Of a stretch of 64,000 bases of DNA, positions 8,271 to 16,774 are shown piece by piece; the stretch's first letter is position 1, and every line of letters starts with the position of its first letter. The notes under the pieces were generated by a model. The model was not told where the DNA came from. It saw only the letters and a program-made list of their open reading frames with translations, and ran no database searches. The translations under genes and the position numbers were made by a program. This DNA is from Curtobacterium sp. UNCCL20 (GTDB lineage Bacteria; Actinomycetota; Actinomycetes; Actinomycetales; Microbacteriaceae). The stretch is taken from assembly GCF_900101675.1 (NCBI RefSeq), contig NZ_FNKG01000001.1, positions 1,533,378-1,597,377 of the forward strand, given 5' to 3'.

Positions 8271-8554
8271 AACGGAAGAGGTTACGAGATGCCGACCCTT
8301 GTGAGCACCGCGACGCCCGGGGAGCCCACGAGGTTACGAGATGCCTCCCCGGGAACGCCCGGGGAGCGGGTGTGACACACCGGCGCGTATCTCCGGACGA
8401 CCCGATTCCCCGGGGAGGCAGATCCTGTGTGGACCTCTCGTCCGACCCATGGTCCTCGGCCCCCCGTTCGGGTGTCAATACCCCACGGAAGGTTTTTCCG
8501 GGGAACGCCACGCCTGATCCGCGTTTTCTGCATGCACGCGCATCGAGCGCGCGC
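8271..8554. other. Gene-free spacer with a duplicated promoter segment and hairpins
   Basis: GAGGTTACGAGATGCC occurs at 8278-8293 and again at 8330-8345; on the minus strand each copy contains TAACCT. CTCCCCGG/CCGGGGAG near 8346-8368 forms a hairpin, and a GGAA...TTCC hairpin near 8485-8500 could end the upstream peroxiredoxin transcript. I see no gene here. Confidence 0.6.
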
Positions 8555-9034
8555 TCATGCGACGAGGAGCTCGATCTGCGCGCGGATGGTCTCGGCCTTC
8601 GGGAAGCGGAGGCCGACGAGCCCGACGTGCCGCCACCGGACGATGCCGTCCGGCCCGATCACGAACACGGACCGGCGGAGGCCGATGCCCGGCGCCTGCA
8701 CCCCGTAGGCGCGGATGACGTCCCCGGAGGTGTCGCTGAGCAGGGGGAACGTCAGCGACGCGCCGCGCGCGAAGGACTCGTGCGAGTCGAGGGCCTGCGG
8801 GCTGACACCCCACACCGCGGCGCCGAGGTCACCGAAGTCGTCGAGCTCCTCCTGGTAGCTGCACATCTGCGCCGTGCAGACCGGGGTGGCGTCGCCGGGG
8901 TAGAAGGCGAGCACGAGGGTCCGTCCGATCTCGGCGGACAGGCTGTACTCGTCGTCGGTGCGGGTCCCGTCGCGCACGATCATGCCGGGGAGGGTGAAGG
9001 ACGGCGCGGGCTCGCCGACCTCGGGGATGCTCAT
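8555..9034 (-). CDS. Peroxiredoxin (AhpC/TSA family, Bcp-like)
   Basis: A 159-residue thiol peroxidase that reduces peroxides in the cytoplasm. The fold landmarks are PAPSFTLPG near the start, FYPGDATPVCTAQMCSYQEE with the peroxidatic cysteine in TPVC and a second cysteine five residues later, and the C-terminal RSVFVIGPDGIVRWRHVG. The CX4C spacing is typical of Bcp-type enzymes that form an intramolecular disulfide. The ATG at 9034 is chosen because the family starts here and because TACCGT lies 6 nt upstream, giving a leaderless transcript. An upstream in-frame start at 9130 would add a nonconserved tail. Confidence 0.9.
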   Translation of the reverse strand: MSIPEVGEPAPSFTLPGMIVRDGTRTDDEYSLSAEIGRTLVLAFYPGDATPVCTAQMCSYQEELDDFGDLGAAVWGVSPQALDSHESFARGASLTFPLLSDTSGDVIRAYGVQAPGIGLRRSVFVIGPDGIVRWRHVGLVGLRFPKAETIRAQIELLVA

Positions 9035-9166
9035 GTGCTCACGGTAGGGCTGCCGGGTCGGTCGGGTGCTGTGCCGCGCTGTGGGTTCACTGTGGGGTTC
9101 CCGGACAGGGGTCGAGGTGGTCCGCAGCATCGCCGACGCTCGAACGGGGGGAGTGGACTCCGTGCG

Positions 9167-9916
9167 TCAGCGGAACAGCGCGGGGAACGCGTGTGCGACC
9201 CACGGGTAGCCGACGAAGACCGCGGCGTCGAGCAGGCAGTGCGTGATGACGAGGGGGAGGAGTCGCCCCCACTTCGTGTAGATCCAGCCGAACACGATGC
9301 CCATCACGGCGTTCCCCACGAAGGCGCCGAAGCCCTGGTACAGGTGGTAGCTGCCGCGCAGCACGGCGGTGGACAGGATGACCTGCCAACGGCCCCACCC
9401 GAGCCCGCCGAGGCGTTCGTAGAGGTAGCCGATGACGATGACCTCCTCCTGCAGTCCGGAGCGGATCGCGGACAGCAGCAGGACCGGGATCGTCCACCAG
9501 TACGAGTCGAGCGCTGCCGGGTTCACGTTCACGGTGAACCCGAGCGCGCGGCCGGTGAAGTAGAGCGCGAGCCCGGGGATGCCGATGCACAGGGCGATGA
9601 GCGCCGCGCCGCCGAGGTCCGGCCGGACCCGGAACCGGTCGATGCCGAGCCGTGCGAGGTGCGGGCGGGTCGTGCTCCAGAGCAGGTAGCAGACCAGCGC
9701 GACCGGGGCGAGGTCCACCGCGATGCCCACGAGCTGCCGTGCGAGGTCGACGTACTGCACGGTCGTCGTCGAGGTGTTGAGCGCCGTGGACTGCTTCCCG
9801 AGCGGCGTCGTCTGGGACAGGTCGTCGATGATCTGGAGCACCGAGTAGAGCGCGCTGCCACCGAGCGACAACATCAGGACGATGGTGATCTCGACCCACG
9901 TTCGCCGACGGCTCAT
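9167..9916 (-). CDS. CPBP family intramembrane metalloprotease (CAAX protease-like)
   Basis: A 249-residue multi-helix membrane protein. Motif 1 appears as EEVIVIGYLYERLGG, motif 2 in RGSYHLYQGFGAFVGNAVMG and motif 3 in LLPLVITHCLLDA; these supply the Glu and His residues of CPBP glutamic/metalloproteases. Bacterial members have been linked to membrane-protein or peptide processing, but the substrate here is unknown. The ATG at 9916 follows AGGAG with 8 nt spacing. It diverges from typA, with 119 nt between the starts. Confidence 0.85.
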   Translation of the reverse strand: MSRRRTWVEITIVLMLSLGGSALYSVLQIIDDLSQTTPLGKQSTALNTSTTTVQYVDLARQLVGIAVDLAPVALVCYLLWSTTRPHLARLGIDRFRVRPDLGGAALIALCIGIPGLALYFTGRALGFTVNVNPAALDSYWWTIPVLLLSAIRSGLQEEVIVIGYLYERLGGLGWGRWQVILSTAVLRGSYHLYQGFGAFVGNAVMGIVFGWIYTKWGRLLPLVITHCLLDAAVFVGYPWVAHAFPALFR

Positions 9917-9948
9917 CGTCTGTACTCCTGTCGGTTGCGAACTACCGG

Positions 9949-9954
9949 TAGACT
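9949..9954 (+). promoter_or_regulatory. Probable -10 box for typA
   Basis: TAGACT lies 82 nt ahead of the typA start and would give a leader of about 75 nt containing GAAGGA. The -35 region is poor (TCCTGT). Confidence 0.45.
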
Positions 9955-10035
9955 GGCGTGTCGGGCGTTCTGCCCGCGGGCGTGGCGCCGATGCTGCCGG
10001 CCCGACTCTTCCCAAGAACTTGAAGGATGTCCTGT

Positions 10036-11958
10036 ATGGCGCTCGCCACCCGGTCCGACCTGCGCAACGTCGCCATCGTGGCACACGTCGACCACGGCAA
10101 GACCACCCTCGTCGACGCGATGCTCACGCAGACCAACTCGTTCGACGCCCACTTCGAGGGCGAAGACCGGATGATGGACTCGAACGACCTCGAGCGCGAG
10201 AAGGGCATCACGATCCTCGCGAAGAACACCTCGGTGCTCTACAACGGCAAGCACGCCGCTGAGTTCGGCGCGGGCGGCCCCATCACGATCAACGTGATCG
10301 ACACCCCGGGTCACGCCGACTTCGGTGGTGAGGTCGAGCGCGGCCTCTCCATGGTCGACGGTGTCGTCCTGCTCGTCGACGCGTCCGAGGGCCCGCTGCC
10401 CCAGACCCGCTTCGTGCTCCGCAAGGCCCTGGCCGCGAAGCTCCCGGTGATCCTGCTCGTCAACAAGACGGACCGCCCGGACTCCCGCATCGACGAGGTC
10501 GTCTCCGAGTCCCAGGACCTGCTCCTCGGGCTCGCCTCCGACCTGTCGGACGAGGTCGACGACCTCGACCTCGACGCGATCCTCGACGTCCCCGTGGTCT
10601 ACGCCTCGGGCCGCAACGGTGCCGCGTCGCGCAACAAGCCGAACGACGGCGAGCTGCCCGACAACGACGACCTCGAGCCGCTGTTCGAGGCGATCCTCCA
10701 GCACGTGCCGGCCCCGAAGTACGACGACGAGCACCCGCTGCAGGCGCACGTCACGAACCTCGACGCGTCGCCGTTCCTCGGCCGCCTCGCGCTGCTCCGC
10801 ATCTTCCACGGCACGATGAAGAAGGGCCAGACGGTCGCGTGGGTCAAGCACGACGGCACCGTCGTCAACGCCCGCATCACCGAGCTCCTCATCACCAAGG
10901 CGCTCGAGCGCTACCCGGCCGAGTCCGCGGGCCCCGGTGACATCGTCGCCGTCGCCGGCTTCGACACGATCACCATCGGTGAGACGCTGACCGACCCCGA
11001 GGACGTCCGGCCGCTGCCGACCATCACGGTCGACGACCCCGCGATCTCGATGACGATCGGGACGAACACCTCGCCGCTCGTCGGCAAGGTCAAGGGCCAC
11101 AAGCTCACGGCTCGGATGGTCAAGGACCGTCTCGACCGCGAGCTCATCGGCAACGTCTCGCTCAAGGTCCTCGACATCGGTCGCCCGGACGCGTGGGAGG
11201 TCCAGGGCCGCGGCGAGCTCGCGCTGGCCATCCTCGTCGAGCAGATGCGTCGCGAGGGCTTCGAGCTCACCGTCGGCAAGCCGCAGGTGGTCACCAAGCG
11301 TGACGACAACGGCAAGCTCATGGAGCCGTACGAGCACATGACGATCGACACGCCGGAGGAGCACCTCGGCGCGATCACGCAGCTCATGGCCGCGCGCAAG
11401 GGTCGCATGGAGAACATGACGAACCACGGCACCGGCTGGATCCGGATGGAGTTCATCGTTCCGTCGCGTGGCCTCATCGGCTTCCGCACCGCGTTCCTCA
11501 CCGAGACCCGCGGCACCGGCATCGCGAACGCGATCTCGCACGGCTACGCCGAGTGGGCCGGCCCGATCCAGACCCGTGTCAACGGCTCGATCGTGTCCGA
11601 CCGCTCCGGTGTCGTCACGCCGTTCGCCATCACGAACCTCCAGGAGCGGATGACGTTCTTCGTCAACCCCACCGAAGAGGTCTACGAGGGCATGGTCATC
11701 GGCGAGAACTCGCGCGCCGACGACATGGACGTGAACATCACGAAGGAGAAGAAGCTCACGAACATGCGTTCGGCGAACGCCGACTCCTTCGAGTCGATGA
11801 CGCCGTCGCGCCAGCTGTCGCTCGAGGAGTGCCTCGAGTTCGCACGTGAGGACGAGTGCGTCGAGGTCACCCCCGACGCCGTGCGCATCCGCAAGGTCGA
11901 GCTCGACGCGCAGGCCCGCCAGCGTGCCTACGCCCGTCTGAAGCGTCAGGACGCGTAA
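10036..11958 (+). CDS. typA: Translational GTPase TypA/BipA
   Basis: A 640-residue ribosome-associated GTPase with roles in ribosome assembly and stress or cold adaptation. G1 is AHVDHGKTT (residues 16-24), switch regions include EREKGITI, G3 is DTPGHADFGGEVERG and G4 is NKTDRPDSR. Domain V and the TypA C-terminal domain (GRGELALAILVEQMRREG; GRMENMTNHGTGW; FRTAFLTETRGTGI) are complete. ATG at 10036 is preferred over one nine bases earlier because AAGGA is then correctly spaced. A hairpin follows at 11998-12036. Confidence 0.97.
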   Translation: MALATRSDLRNVAIVAHVDHGKTTLVDAMLTQTNSFDAHFEGEDRMMDSNDLEREKGITILAKNTSVLYNGKHAAEFGAGGPITINVIDTPGHADFGGEVERGLSMVDGVVLLVDASEGPLPQTRFVLRKALAAKLPVILLVNKTDRPDSRIDEVVSESQDLLLGLASDLSDEVDDLDLDAILDVPVVYASGRNGAASRNKPNDGELPDNDDLEPLFEAILQHVPAPKYDDEHPLQAHVTNLDASPFLGRLALLRIFHGTMKKGQTVAWVKHDGTVVNARITELLITKALERYPAESAGPGDIVAVAGFDTITIGETLTDPEDVRPLPTITVDDPAISMTIGTNTSPLVGKVKGHKLTARMVKDRLDRELIGNVSLKVLDIGRPDAWEVQGRGELALAILVEQMRREGFELTVGKPQVVTKRDDNGKLMEPYEHMTIDTPEEHLGAITQLMAARKGRMENMTNHGTGWIRMEFIVPSRGLIGFRTAFLTETRGTGIANAISHGYAEWAGPIQTRVNGSIVSDRSGVVTPFAITNLQERMTFFVNPTEEVYEGMVIGENSRADDMDVNITKEKKLTNMRSANADSFESMTPSRQLSLEECLEFAREDECVEVTPDAVRIRKVELDAQARQRAYARLKRQDA

Positions 11959-11974
11959 CCGCGCACCAGCGACA

Positions 11975-11988
11975 CCGCCTGGAGGCAC
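11975..11988. repeat. Half copy of the GGAGGC element
   Basis: ACCGCCTGGAGGCACG-like half site between typA and its terminator, without a close partner arm. Confidence 0.45.
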
Positions 11989-11997
11989 GCCCTCCAC

Positions 11998-12036
11998 CAC
12001 CGGCCCGGTCACCTCTCCGAGGTGGCCGGGCCGGTG
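11998..12036 (+). terminator. Terminator hairpin of typA
   Basis: CACCGGCCCGGTCACCTC pairs with 12019-12036 across a 3-nt loop, 18 bp with one G-T pair. No T-run follows. Confidence 0.75.
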
Positions 12037-12056
12037 TCGGTTGTAGCGTGGTGCGC

Positions 12057-13250
12057 GTGACTCTCGATCTCCTCGCGCTGTACCAGGACCTCCACGCCCA
12101 CCCCGAGCTCGGCTTCCAGGAGCACCGGACCGCGGGCATCATCGCCGACCGGCTCGCCGAGATCGGCGACGTCGACGTGACCACCGGCGTCGGCGGCACC
12201 GGCGTCGTCGGGGTCCTGTCGAACGGCGAGGGTCCCGTCGTGTGGCTCCGTGCCGACATGGACGGGCTGCCCGTCCAGGAGCGCACCGGACTGTCCTACG
12301 CCAGTGAGCACCACGGCACCGACGAGGACGGCAACGAGGTCCCGACGATGCACGCGTGCGGGCACGACATCCACGTGACGTGGCTGCTCGGCACCGTCGA
12401 GCGACTCGTCGCGACGAAGAGCGACTGGCACGGCACCGTCGTCGCCGTCTTCCAGCCCGCCGAAGAGGTCATCTCGGGTGCGCGGGCGATGGTCGAGGAC
12501 GGCCTCGTCGACCGCTTCCCGACGCCCGACGTGGTGCTCGGGCAGCACTCGGCGCCGGCACCGGTCGGCATCGTCGCCGTCGGCAGCGGCCCGGTGATGG
12601 CCTCGAGCGACCGCCTCACCGTCACGTTCAACGGCCGCGGCGCGCACGGTTCGGCGCCGCAGGCCTCGCTCGACCCGATCGTGACCGCCGCGTCGGCCGT
12701 CGTCCGCCTGCAGACCGTGGTCTCCCGGGAGGTCTCGCCGAGCGACGCCGGCGTCGTCACCGTCGGCAGCTTCCACTCCGGCACCCGGGCGAACATCATC
12801 CCCGACCAGGCCGTCATCGAGATCTCCACGCGCGCCCGCAACGAGGAGACCCGCGAGCGCATCATCGCCTCGATCGAACGCATCGTCCGGGCCGAGAGCG
12901 AGGCCGGCGGCCTGCCCGAACCGACCATCGTCCGGTCGCCCGGGGCCGAGGTCACCGTGAACGACGCCGAGGCCGCGGCCACCGTCCTCGAGGCGATCCG
13001 CGCCGAGGTCCCCGGGGCCCGCGACCTCGAGATCGGACTCGCCATGGCCTCGGAGGACGTCGGCCAGCTCGCGAGCGCCGCGCACGCGCCGCTCGTGTAC
13101 TGGTTCACCGGGATCACCGACCCGGAGCTCTTCCGTCGCGGCGAGGACATCCCGAGCAACCACTCGCCGTTCTACGCGCCACTGGCCGAGACCGCCATCC
13201 CCGTGGGCGTGGACGCCTTCGTGGCAGCCACCCGCGCCTACGTCGCCTGA
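12057..13250 (+). CDS. M20 family amidohydrolase (IAA-amino-acid hydrolase/hippurate hydrolase type)
   Basis: A 397-residue zinc-dependent peptidase-like hydrolase of subfamily M20D, expected to cleave N-acyl amino acids. Visible landmarks are the N-terminal LHAHPELGFQEHRT, the metal-site segment MHACGHDIHVTWLLGT, QPAEEVISGARAMVEDGL carrying the catalytic Glu pair, and GRGAHGSAPQASLDPI in the dimerisation domain. Three in-frame GTGs lie at 12048, 12051 and 12057. The last is chosen because TAGCGT (12044-12049) ends 7 nt before it, the spacing seen at many leaderless genes here. The physiological substrate is not evident from context. Confidence 0.9.
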   Translation: MTLDLLALYQDLHAHPELGFQEHRTAGIIADRLAEIGDVDVTTGVGGTGVVGVLSNGEGPVVWLRADMDGLPVQERTGLSYASEHHGTDEDGNEVPTMHACGHDIHVTWLLGTVERLVATKSDWHGTVVAVFQPAEEVISGARAMVEDGLVDRFPTPDVVLGQHSAPAPVGIVAVGSGPVMASSDRLTVTFNGRGAHGSAPQASLDPIVTAASAVVRLQTVVSREVSPSDAGVVTVGSFHSGTRANIIPDQAVIEISTRARNEETRERIIASIERIVRAESEAGGLPEPTIVRSPGAEVTVNDAEAAATVLEAIRAEVPGARDLEIGLAMASEDVGQLASAAHAPLVYWFTGITDPELFRRGEDIPSNHSPFYAPLAETAIPVGVDAFVAATRAYVA

Positions 13251-13362
13251 CGCGAGCCGGTCCGTGGGCCGGCGACGGTGCTCTGGTCGGCCGCGCCGGT
13301 GCACGTGACGTTCCCAGGGAACTCGCGCCGTGCCTCCTGGCTGGCCATCTAGGGTGCTCCGC

Positions 13363-13905
13363 ATGCGCACCCCGACACGCACCCTGATCGCCGCCGTCGC
13401 CGCCGGCATCACGCTCGCCGGTCTCGCCGGTTGCTCGTCCGACGCCGTCAAGCAGGCGACCGACCTCGGCTCGTCCGTCGCGTCGAGCGTCTCGGAGACC
13501 GTGCAGGGCATCGACGGCAAGGCGATCCAGGACGGCATGTCCTCGGTCGCGGGCGGCATCGACGGCGCGCTCGACACGGCGCTCAAGGGCGCGAACGTGA
13601 CCTCGGACGGCAAGGTCCCGGACGGCTTCCCGACCAAGGACGTCCCGCTCGTGGACGGCACGGTGATCGGGGGCGGCGCCGGGCCGAACGGGTCCGGCTG
13701 GGTGGCGCAGGTGCGGGCGTCCTCCGTCGACGACTTCGCCGCCGCGTCCCAGCAGCTGGCCGATGCCGGGTTCACCGAGTCGGCGAAGCGTGCGGACTCG
13801 TCGAGTGCCTTCGGGATGTTCCGGAGCGATGCCTACCGGGTCGTCCTGACCTTCTCGGACGGCGCCGACGGGGTCACCGCGACCTACATCGTCACGCCCC
13901 GCTAG
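13363..13905 (+). CDS. Secreted lipoprotein of unknown function
   Basis: A 180-residue protein with a lipoprotein signal: RTPTRTLIAAVAAGITLAG then lipobox LAGC with Cys24. The mature part has an acidic/Ser-rich helix (residues 30-85) and a compact domain containing VPLVDGTVIGGGAGPNGSGW and a C-terminal beta-rich segment ending TATYIVTPR. I do not recognise the domain. ATG at 13363 is supported by TAGGGT exactly 7 nt upstream (leaderless). It lies 18 nt ahead of the deacetylase gene, which has its own -10 box in that gap. Confidence 0.8.
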   Translation: MRTPTRTLIAAVAAGITLAGLAGCSSDAVKQATDLGSSVASSVSETVQGIDGKAIQDGMSSVAGGIDGALDTALKGANVTSDGKVPDGFPTKDVPLVDGTVIGGGAGPNGSGWVAQVRASSVDDFAAASQQLADAGFTESAKRADSSSAFGMFRSDAYRVVLTFSDGADGVTATYIVTPR

Positions 13906-13923
13906 CCCGTACGCTTGGACCCG

Positions 13924-15174
13924 ATGTCGAAGGTCCCCGCCACCCGCCCCGAGCACGTCCTGTTCGTGCACGCCCACCCCGACGACGAGACGCTCGCGTC
14001 CGGGGGGACGATCGCCACCCTGCTCGAACTCGGCGCCGACGTCACCGTGCTGACCGCGACCCGGGGGGAGCGCGGCGAGATGCTCACGCCCGAGCTGGCA
14101 CCGCTGTACGGCGACGGCCCGCGCGTCGCCGCCCACCGCGAGACCGAGATCGCGGGTGCACTGGCCGCCCTCGGCGCACCGCGGCACCTGTGGCTCGGGG
14201 GACCGGGCGCCCGTCCGACCGACCTGCCCGAGCGGCGCTACACCGACTCCGGGATGCAGTGGGGCCCCGACGGCCGGGCGATCGCCGCCGACGATGCCCC
14301 CGCCGACTCGCTCACCGCCGCCGACCTCGGCGAGGTCGTGGACGACATCCGCGCGGCGATCCGCTCGACCGGAGCCGACGCCGTGGTGAGCTACGCCGAT
14401 GACGGCGGCTACGGGCACCCGGACCACGTCCGTGTCCACCACGCCGCGCGGTACGCCGCGAAGGCCGAGGAACTGCCGTTCTCGATGATCGTCGACCCCG
14501 CCACCACCGAGGCCGACGTCACGGTCGACGTCGTGCCGGTGCGGGCGAAGCTCCGTGCCGCGGTGGAGCAGTACCGCTCGCAGGTCACGGTCGACCCGGC
14601 CGACCCCGCCGACCCGACCGCCCTGTCGTGGGTGATGCCGCACGGCGCCCGCCACCACGCGCCCGCGACCGAGGCGTTCCGGTACGCCGAAGCCCCCGCG
14701 GCACCGGCACCGCAGACCTACGCCGAGATGTCCGGCCAGGGCAAGGCCGCGGCGGTCGTCGTGTCCCTCGTGCTCGGCCTGATCGCCGGTGGCCTCGGGA
14801 CCGTCACCCACCAGCAGACCCTCGGCGCCGTCCCGATCGGCATGGTGCTCACCACCCTCATCGTGGTCGGCCTGACGGTCGGGATCCGGCTGCTCTACCG
14901 CTCACGGGCGATGGTCGCGGCCGTCGGCATCGGGATCATCGTCGCGACGCAGGTGCTCGTGTCCGTCGGCGGGCAGAGCTCACCCCTCGTGCTCGCGAAC
15001 CCGGCCGGGTACGTGTGGACGTTCGCGCCCGCCGTGATCGCAGCGCTGGTGCTCGCGTGGCCGGACCTCTCCGGGGTGCGGGCCGCTGCCGCCGAAGCGC
15101 GTGCGCGTGACGCGGGACCGTCCGACGGCTCCGACGACGCGGCGCGGTCAGGGGCGACCGCCCGCCACGAGTAG
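13924..15174 (+). CDS. MshB-like PIG-L deacetylase fused to a C-terminal membrane domain
   Basis: Residues 1-270 form a PIG-L zinc deacetylase: FVHAHPDDE (His18, Asp20, Asp21) and GYGHPDHVRVHHAA (about 161-174) supply the metal ligands. In actinobacteria such enzymes deacetylate GlcNAc-inositol in mycothiol synthesis (MshB), which fits the FdxA neighbour and mycobacterial gene order, although Mca or another PIG-L activity is possible. Residues about 277-395 add four predicted membrane helices (AAAVVVSLVLGLIAGGL; PIGMVLTTLIVVGLTVGI; MVAAVGIGIIVATQVLV; FAPAVIAALVLAW) followed by an acidic tail. Total 416 residues, about 120 more than MshB alone. From memory M. tuberculosis has a separate small membrane gene (Rv1171) after mshB, so this looks like a fusion. 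TACGCT is 8 nt before the ATG. Confidence 0.85.
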   Translation: MSKVPATRPEHVLFVHAHPDDETLASGGTIATLLELGADVTVLTATRGERGEMLTPELAPLYGDGPRVAAHRETEIAGALAALGAPRHLWLGGPGARPTDLPERRYTDSGMQWGPDGRAIAADDAPADSLTAADLGEVVDDIRAAIRSTGADAVVSYADDGGYGHPDHVRVHHAARYAAKAEELPFSMIVDPATTEADVTVDVVPVRAKLRAAVEQYRSQVTVDPADPADPTALSWVMPHGARHHAPATEAFRYAEAPAAPAPQTYAEMSGQGKAAAVVVSLVLGLIAGGLGTVTHQQTLGAVPIGMVLTTLIVVGLTVGIRLLYRSRAMVAAVGIGIIVATQVLVSVGGQSSPLVLANPAGYVWTFAPAVIAALVLAWPDLSGVRAAAAEARARDAGPSDGSDDAARSGATARHE

Positions 15175-15177
15175 ACT
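15172..15177 (+). promoter_or_regulatory. Probable -10 box of fdxA overlapping the upstream stop codon
   Basis: TAGACT includes the TAG stop of the deacetylase gene. Start of transcription near 15184 would leave a leader of about 28 nt with GAAGGGA at 15194-15200. Confidence 0.55.
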
Positions 15178-15211
15178 CGGGAGCGCTCAGTCCGAAGGGA
15201 GCACCCGAACC

Positions 15212-15529
15212 GTGACGTACGTGATCGCCCAGCCCTGTGTCGACGTCAAGGACCGCGCCTGCATCGATGAATGCCCGGTCGACTGCATCTACGAGGGTGA
15301 CCGGTCGCTGTACATCCACCCCGACGAGTGCGTCGACTGCGGTGCGTGCGAGCCGGTGTGCCCCGTCGAGGCGATCTACTACGAGGACGACCTCCCCGAC
15401 CAGTGGGCCGACTACTACAAGGCCAACGTCGAGTTCTTCGACGAGGTCGGTTCCCCCGGTGGCGCGGCCAAGGTCGGTGTGATCCACAAGGACCACCCGG
15501 TCGTCATGGCCGAACCGCCCCGCGGCTAG
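15212..15529 (+). CDS. fdxA: Seven-iron ferredoxin
   Basis: A 105-residue [3Fe-4S]/[4Fe-4S] ferredoxin, a small soluble electron carrier. Eight cysteines are placed as in the family: C9, C17, C21, C25 and then CVDCGACEPVCP (C40, C43, C46, C50). The C-terminal half (DLPDQWADYYKANVEFFDEV) is the extension found in actinobacterial FdxA/FdxC. GTG at 15212 follows GAAGGGA. The gene is 10 nt ahead of dapC, an arrangement widely kept in actinobacteria, suggesting an operon. Confidence 0.95.
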   Translation: MTYVIAQPCVDVKDRACIDECPVDCIYEGDRSLYIHPDECVDCGACEPVCPVEAIYYEDDLPDQWADYYKANVEFFDEVGSPGGAAKVGVIHKDHPVVMAEPPRG

Positions 15530-15539
15530 GAGCACGCAC

Positions 15540-16658
15540 GTGGCGCTCGACCTCCCCGACTTCCCCTGGGACCAGCTGGTCCCGTTCAAGCAGCAGGCCG
15601 CAGCACACGAGGGCGGCATCGTCGACCTCAGCGTCGGCTCGCCCGTCGACCCGACGCCCGCGGTCATCCGCACCGCGCTGGCCGAGGCGACCGACGCGCA
15701 CGCCTACCCGCAGGTGGCCGGCACCCCGGCCCTGCGTGAGGCGATCGCCGAGTGGTACGGGCGGCGCCACGGCGTGCAGCTGACCGAGGCGAACACCCTG
15801 CCGACGATCGGCTCGAAGGAGTTCATCGCCGGGCTGGCCCTCTGGCTCGGCATCGGTCGCGGTGACACCGTCGTGTTCCCGGCAGCCGCCTACCCGACGT
15901 ACGAGCTCGGCGCAGCCCTCGTCGGTGCGGACGCCCTCGCCTCGGACGACCCGGCCTCGTGGCCGACCACCACGAAGCTGGTCTGGCTGAACTCGCCCGG
16001 CAACCCGGACGGGCGGGTGCTCTCCGTCGAGGACCTCCGTGCCGCAGTGGCCCGTGCGCGCGAGCTCGGCGCCGTGATCGTCGGCGACGAGTGCTACGCC
16101 GAGCTCGGCTGGGACGCCCCGTACGACAGCGCGCCCACCCCGACGATCCTCGACCCGCGCGTCGTCGGTGACTCGCTCGACGGCGTCCTCAGCGTGTACT
16201 CCCTGTCCAAGCAGTCGAACCTCGCCGGCTACCGCGCGGCGTTCGTCGCCGGTGACGCCGCGATCCTCGCCGACGTGCTCGCCGTCCGGAAGCACACCGG
16301 CATGATGCCGCCGCTGCCCGTCCAGCACGCGATGATCGTCGCCCTCGCCGACCAGACCCACGTGCAGCAGCAGAAGGCCCGTTACCGCGCCCGGCGGAAC
16401 ATGCTCCGACGGGCACTCGAAGGTGCCGGGTTCCGGGTCGACCACAGCGAGGCCGGCCTCTACCTCTGGGCGACGCGGGGCGAACCGGCACTCGACACGG
16501 TGGCGTGGCTGGCCGAGCGCGGGATCCTCGTCGCGCCCGGCACCTTCTACGGCACCGCGGGGGAGCAGCACGTCCGGGTGGCCCTCACGGCGACCGACGA
16601 GCGCATCGCGGCGGCGGCGCAACGACTGGCGAGCGGACGCCGTCTGCAGGGCGCCTGA
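15540..16658 (+). CDS. dapC: Succinyldiaminopimelate transaminase
   Basis: A 372-residue class I aminotransferase of the actinobacterial DapC group, converting N-succinyl-2-amino-6-oxopimelate to N-succinyl-LL-diaminopimelate in lysine and peptidoglycan-precursor synthesis. Visible features are the substrate-side IVDLSVGSPVDPTP, the cofactor segment NSPGNPDGRV, the aspartate region VGDECYAEL and the PLP lysine in SLSKQSNLAGYR. GTG at 15540 follows TAGGAG with 8 nt spacing. Linkage to fdxA upstream and to dapD and dapE 2.4-3.4 kb downstream supports the assignment over a generic aminotransferase. Confidence 0.92.
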   Translation: MALDLPDFPWDQLVPFKQQAAAHEGGIVDLSVGSPVDPTPAVIRTALAEATDAHAYPQVAGTPALREAIAEWYGRRHGVQLTEANTLPTIGSKEFIAGLALWLGIGRGDTVVFPAAAYPTYELGAALVGADALASDDPASWPTTTKLVWLNSPGNPDGRVLSVEDLRAAVARARELGAVIVGDECYAELGWDAPYDSAPTPTILDPRVVGDSLDGVLSVYSLSKQSNLAGYRAAFVAGDAAILADVLAVRKHTGMMPPLPVQHAMIVALADQTHVQQQKARYRARRNMLRRALEGAGFRVDHSEAGLYLWATRGEPALDTVAWLAERGILVAPGTFYGTAGEQHVRVALTATDERIAAAAQRLASGRRLQGA

Positions 16659-16667
16659 CGGACCTGC

Positions 16668-16684
16668 ACCGCGCCTCCAGGCAG
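16668..16684. repeat. Half copy of the GCCTCCAG element
   Basis: ACCGCGCCTCCAGGCAG follows dapC by 10 nt, with no partner arm nearby. Confidence 0.45.
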
Positions 16685-16774
16685 TCTTCTGCTGGGAGCG
16701 CAATCCGTGGTTCCCACCAAGTCCCGAGCATCCGGGTGTGCACGAGCGACAGACGGCGCGATTAGGCTGTCATC

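Noticed and set aside
10027-10035. Start of typA nine bases upstream at 10027
   Set aside because: It would place AAGGA on top of the start codon; the ATG at 10036 has correct spacing and matches the family N-terminus.
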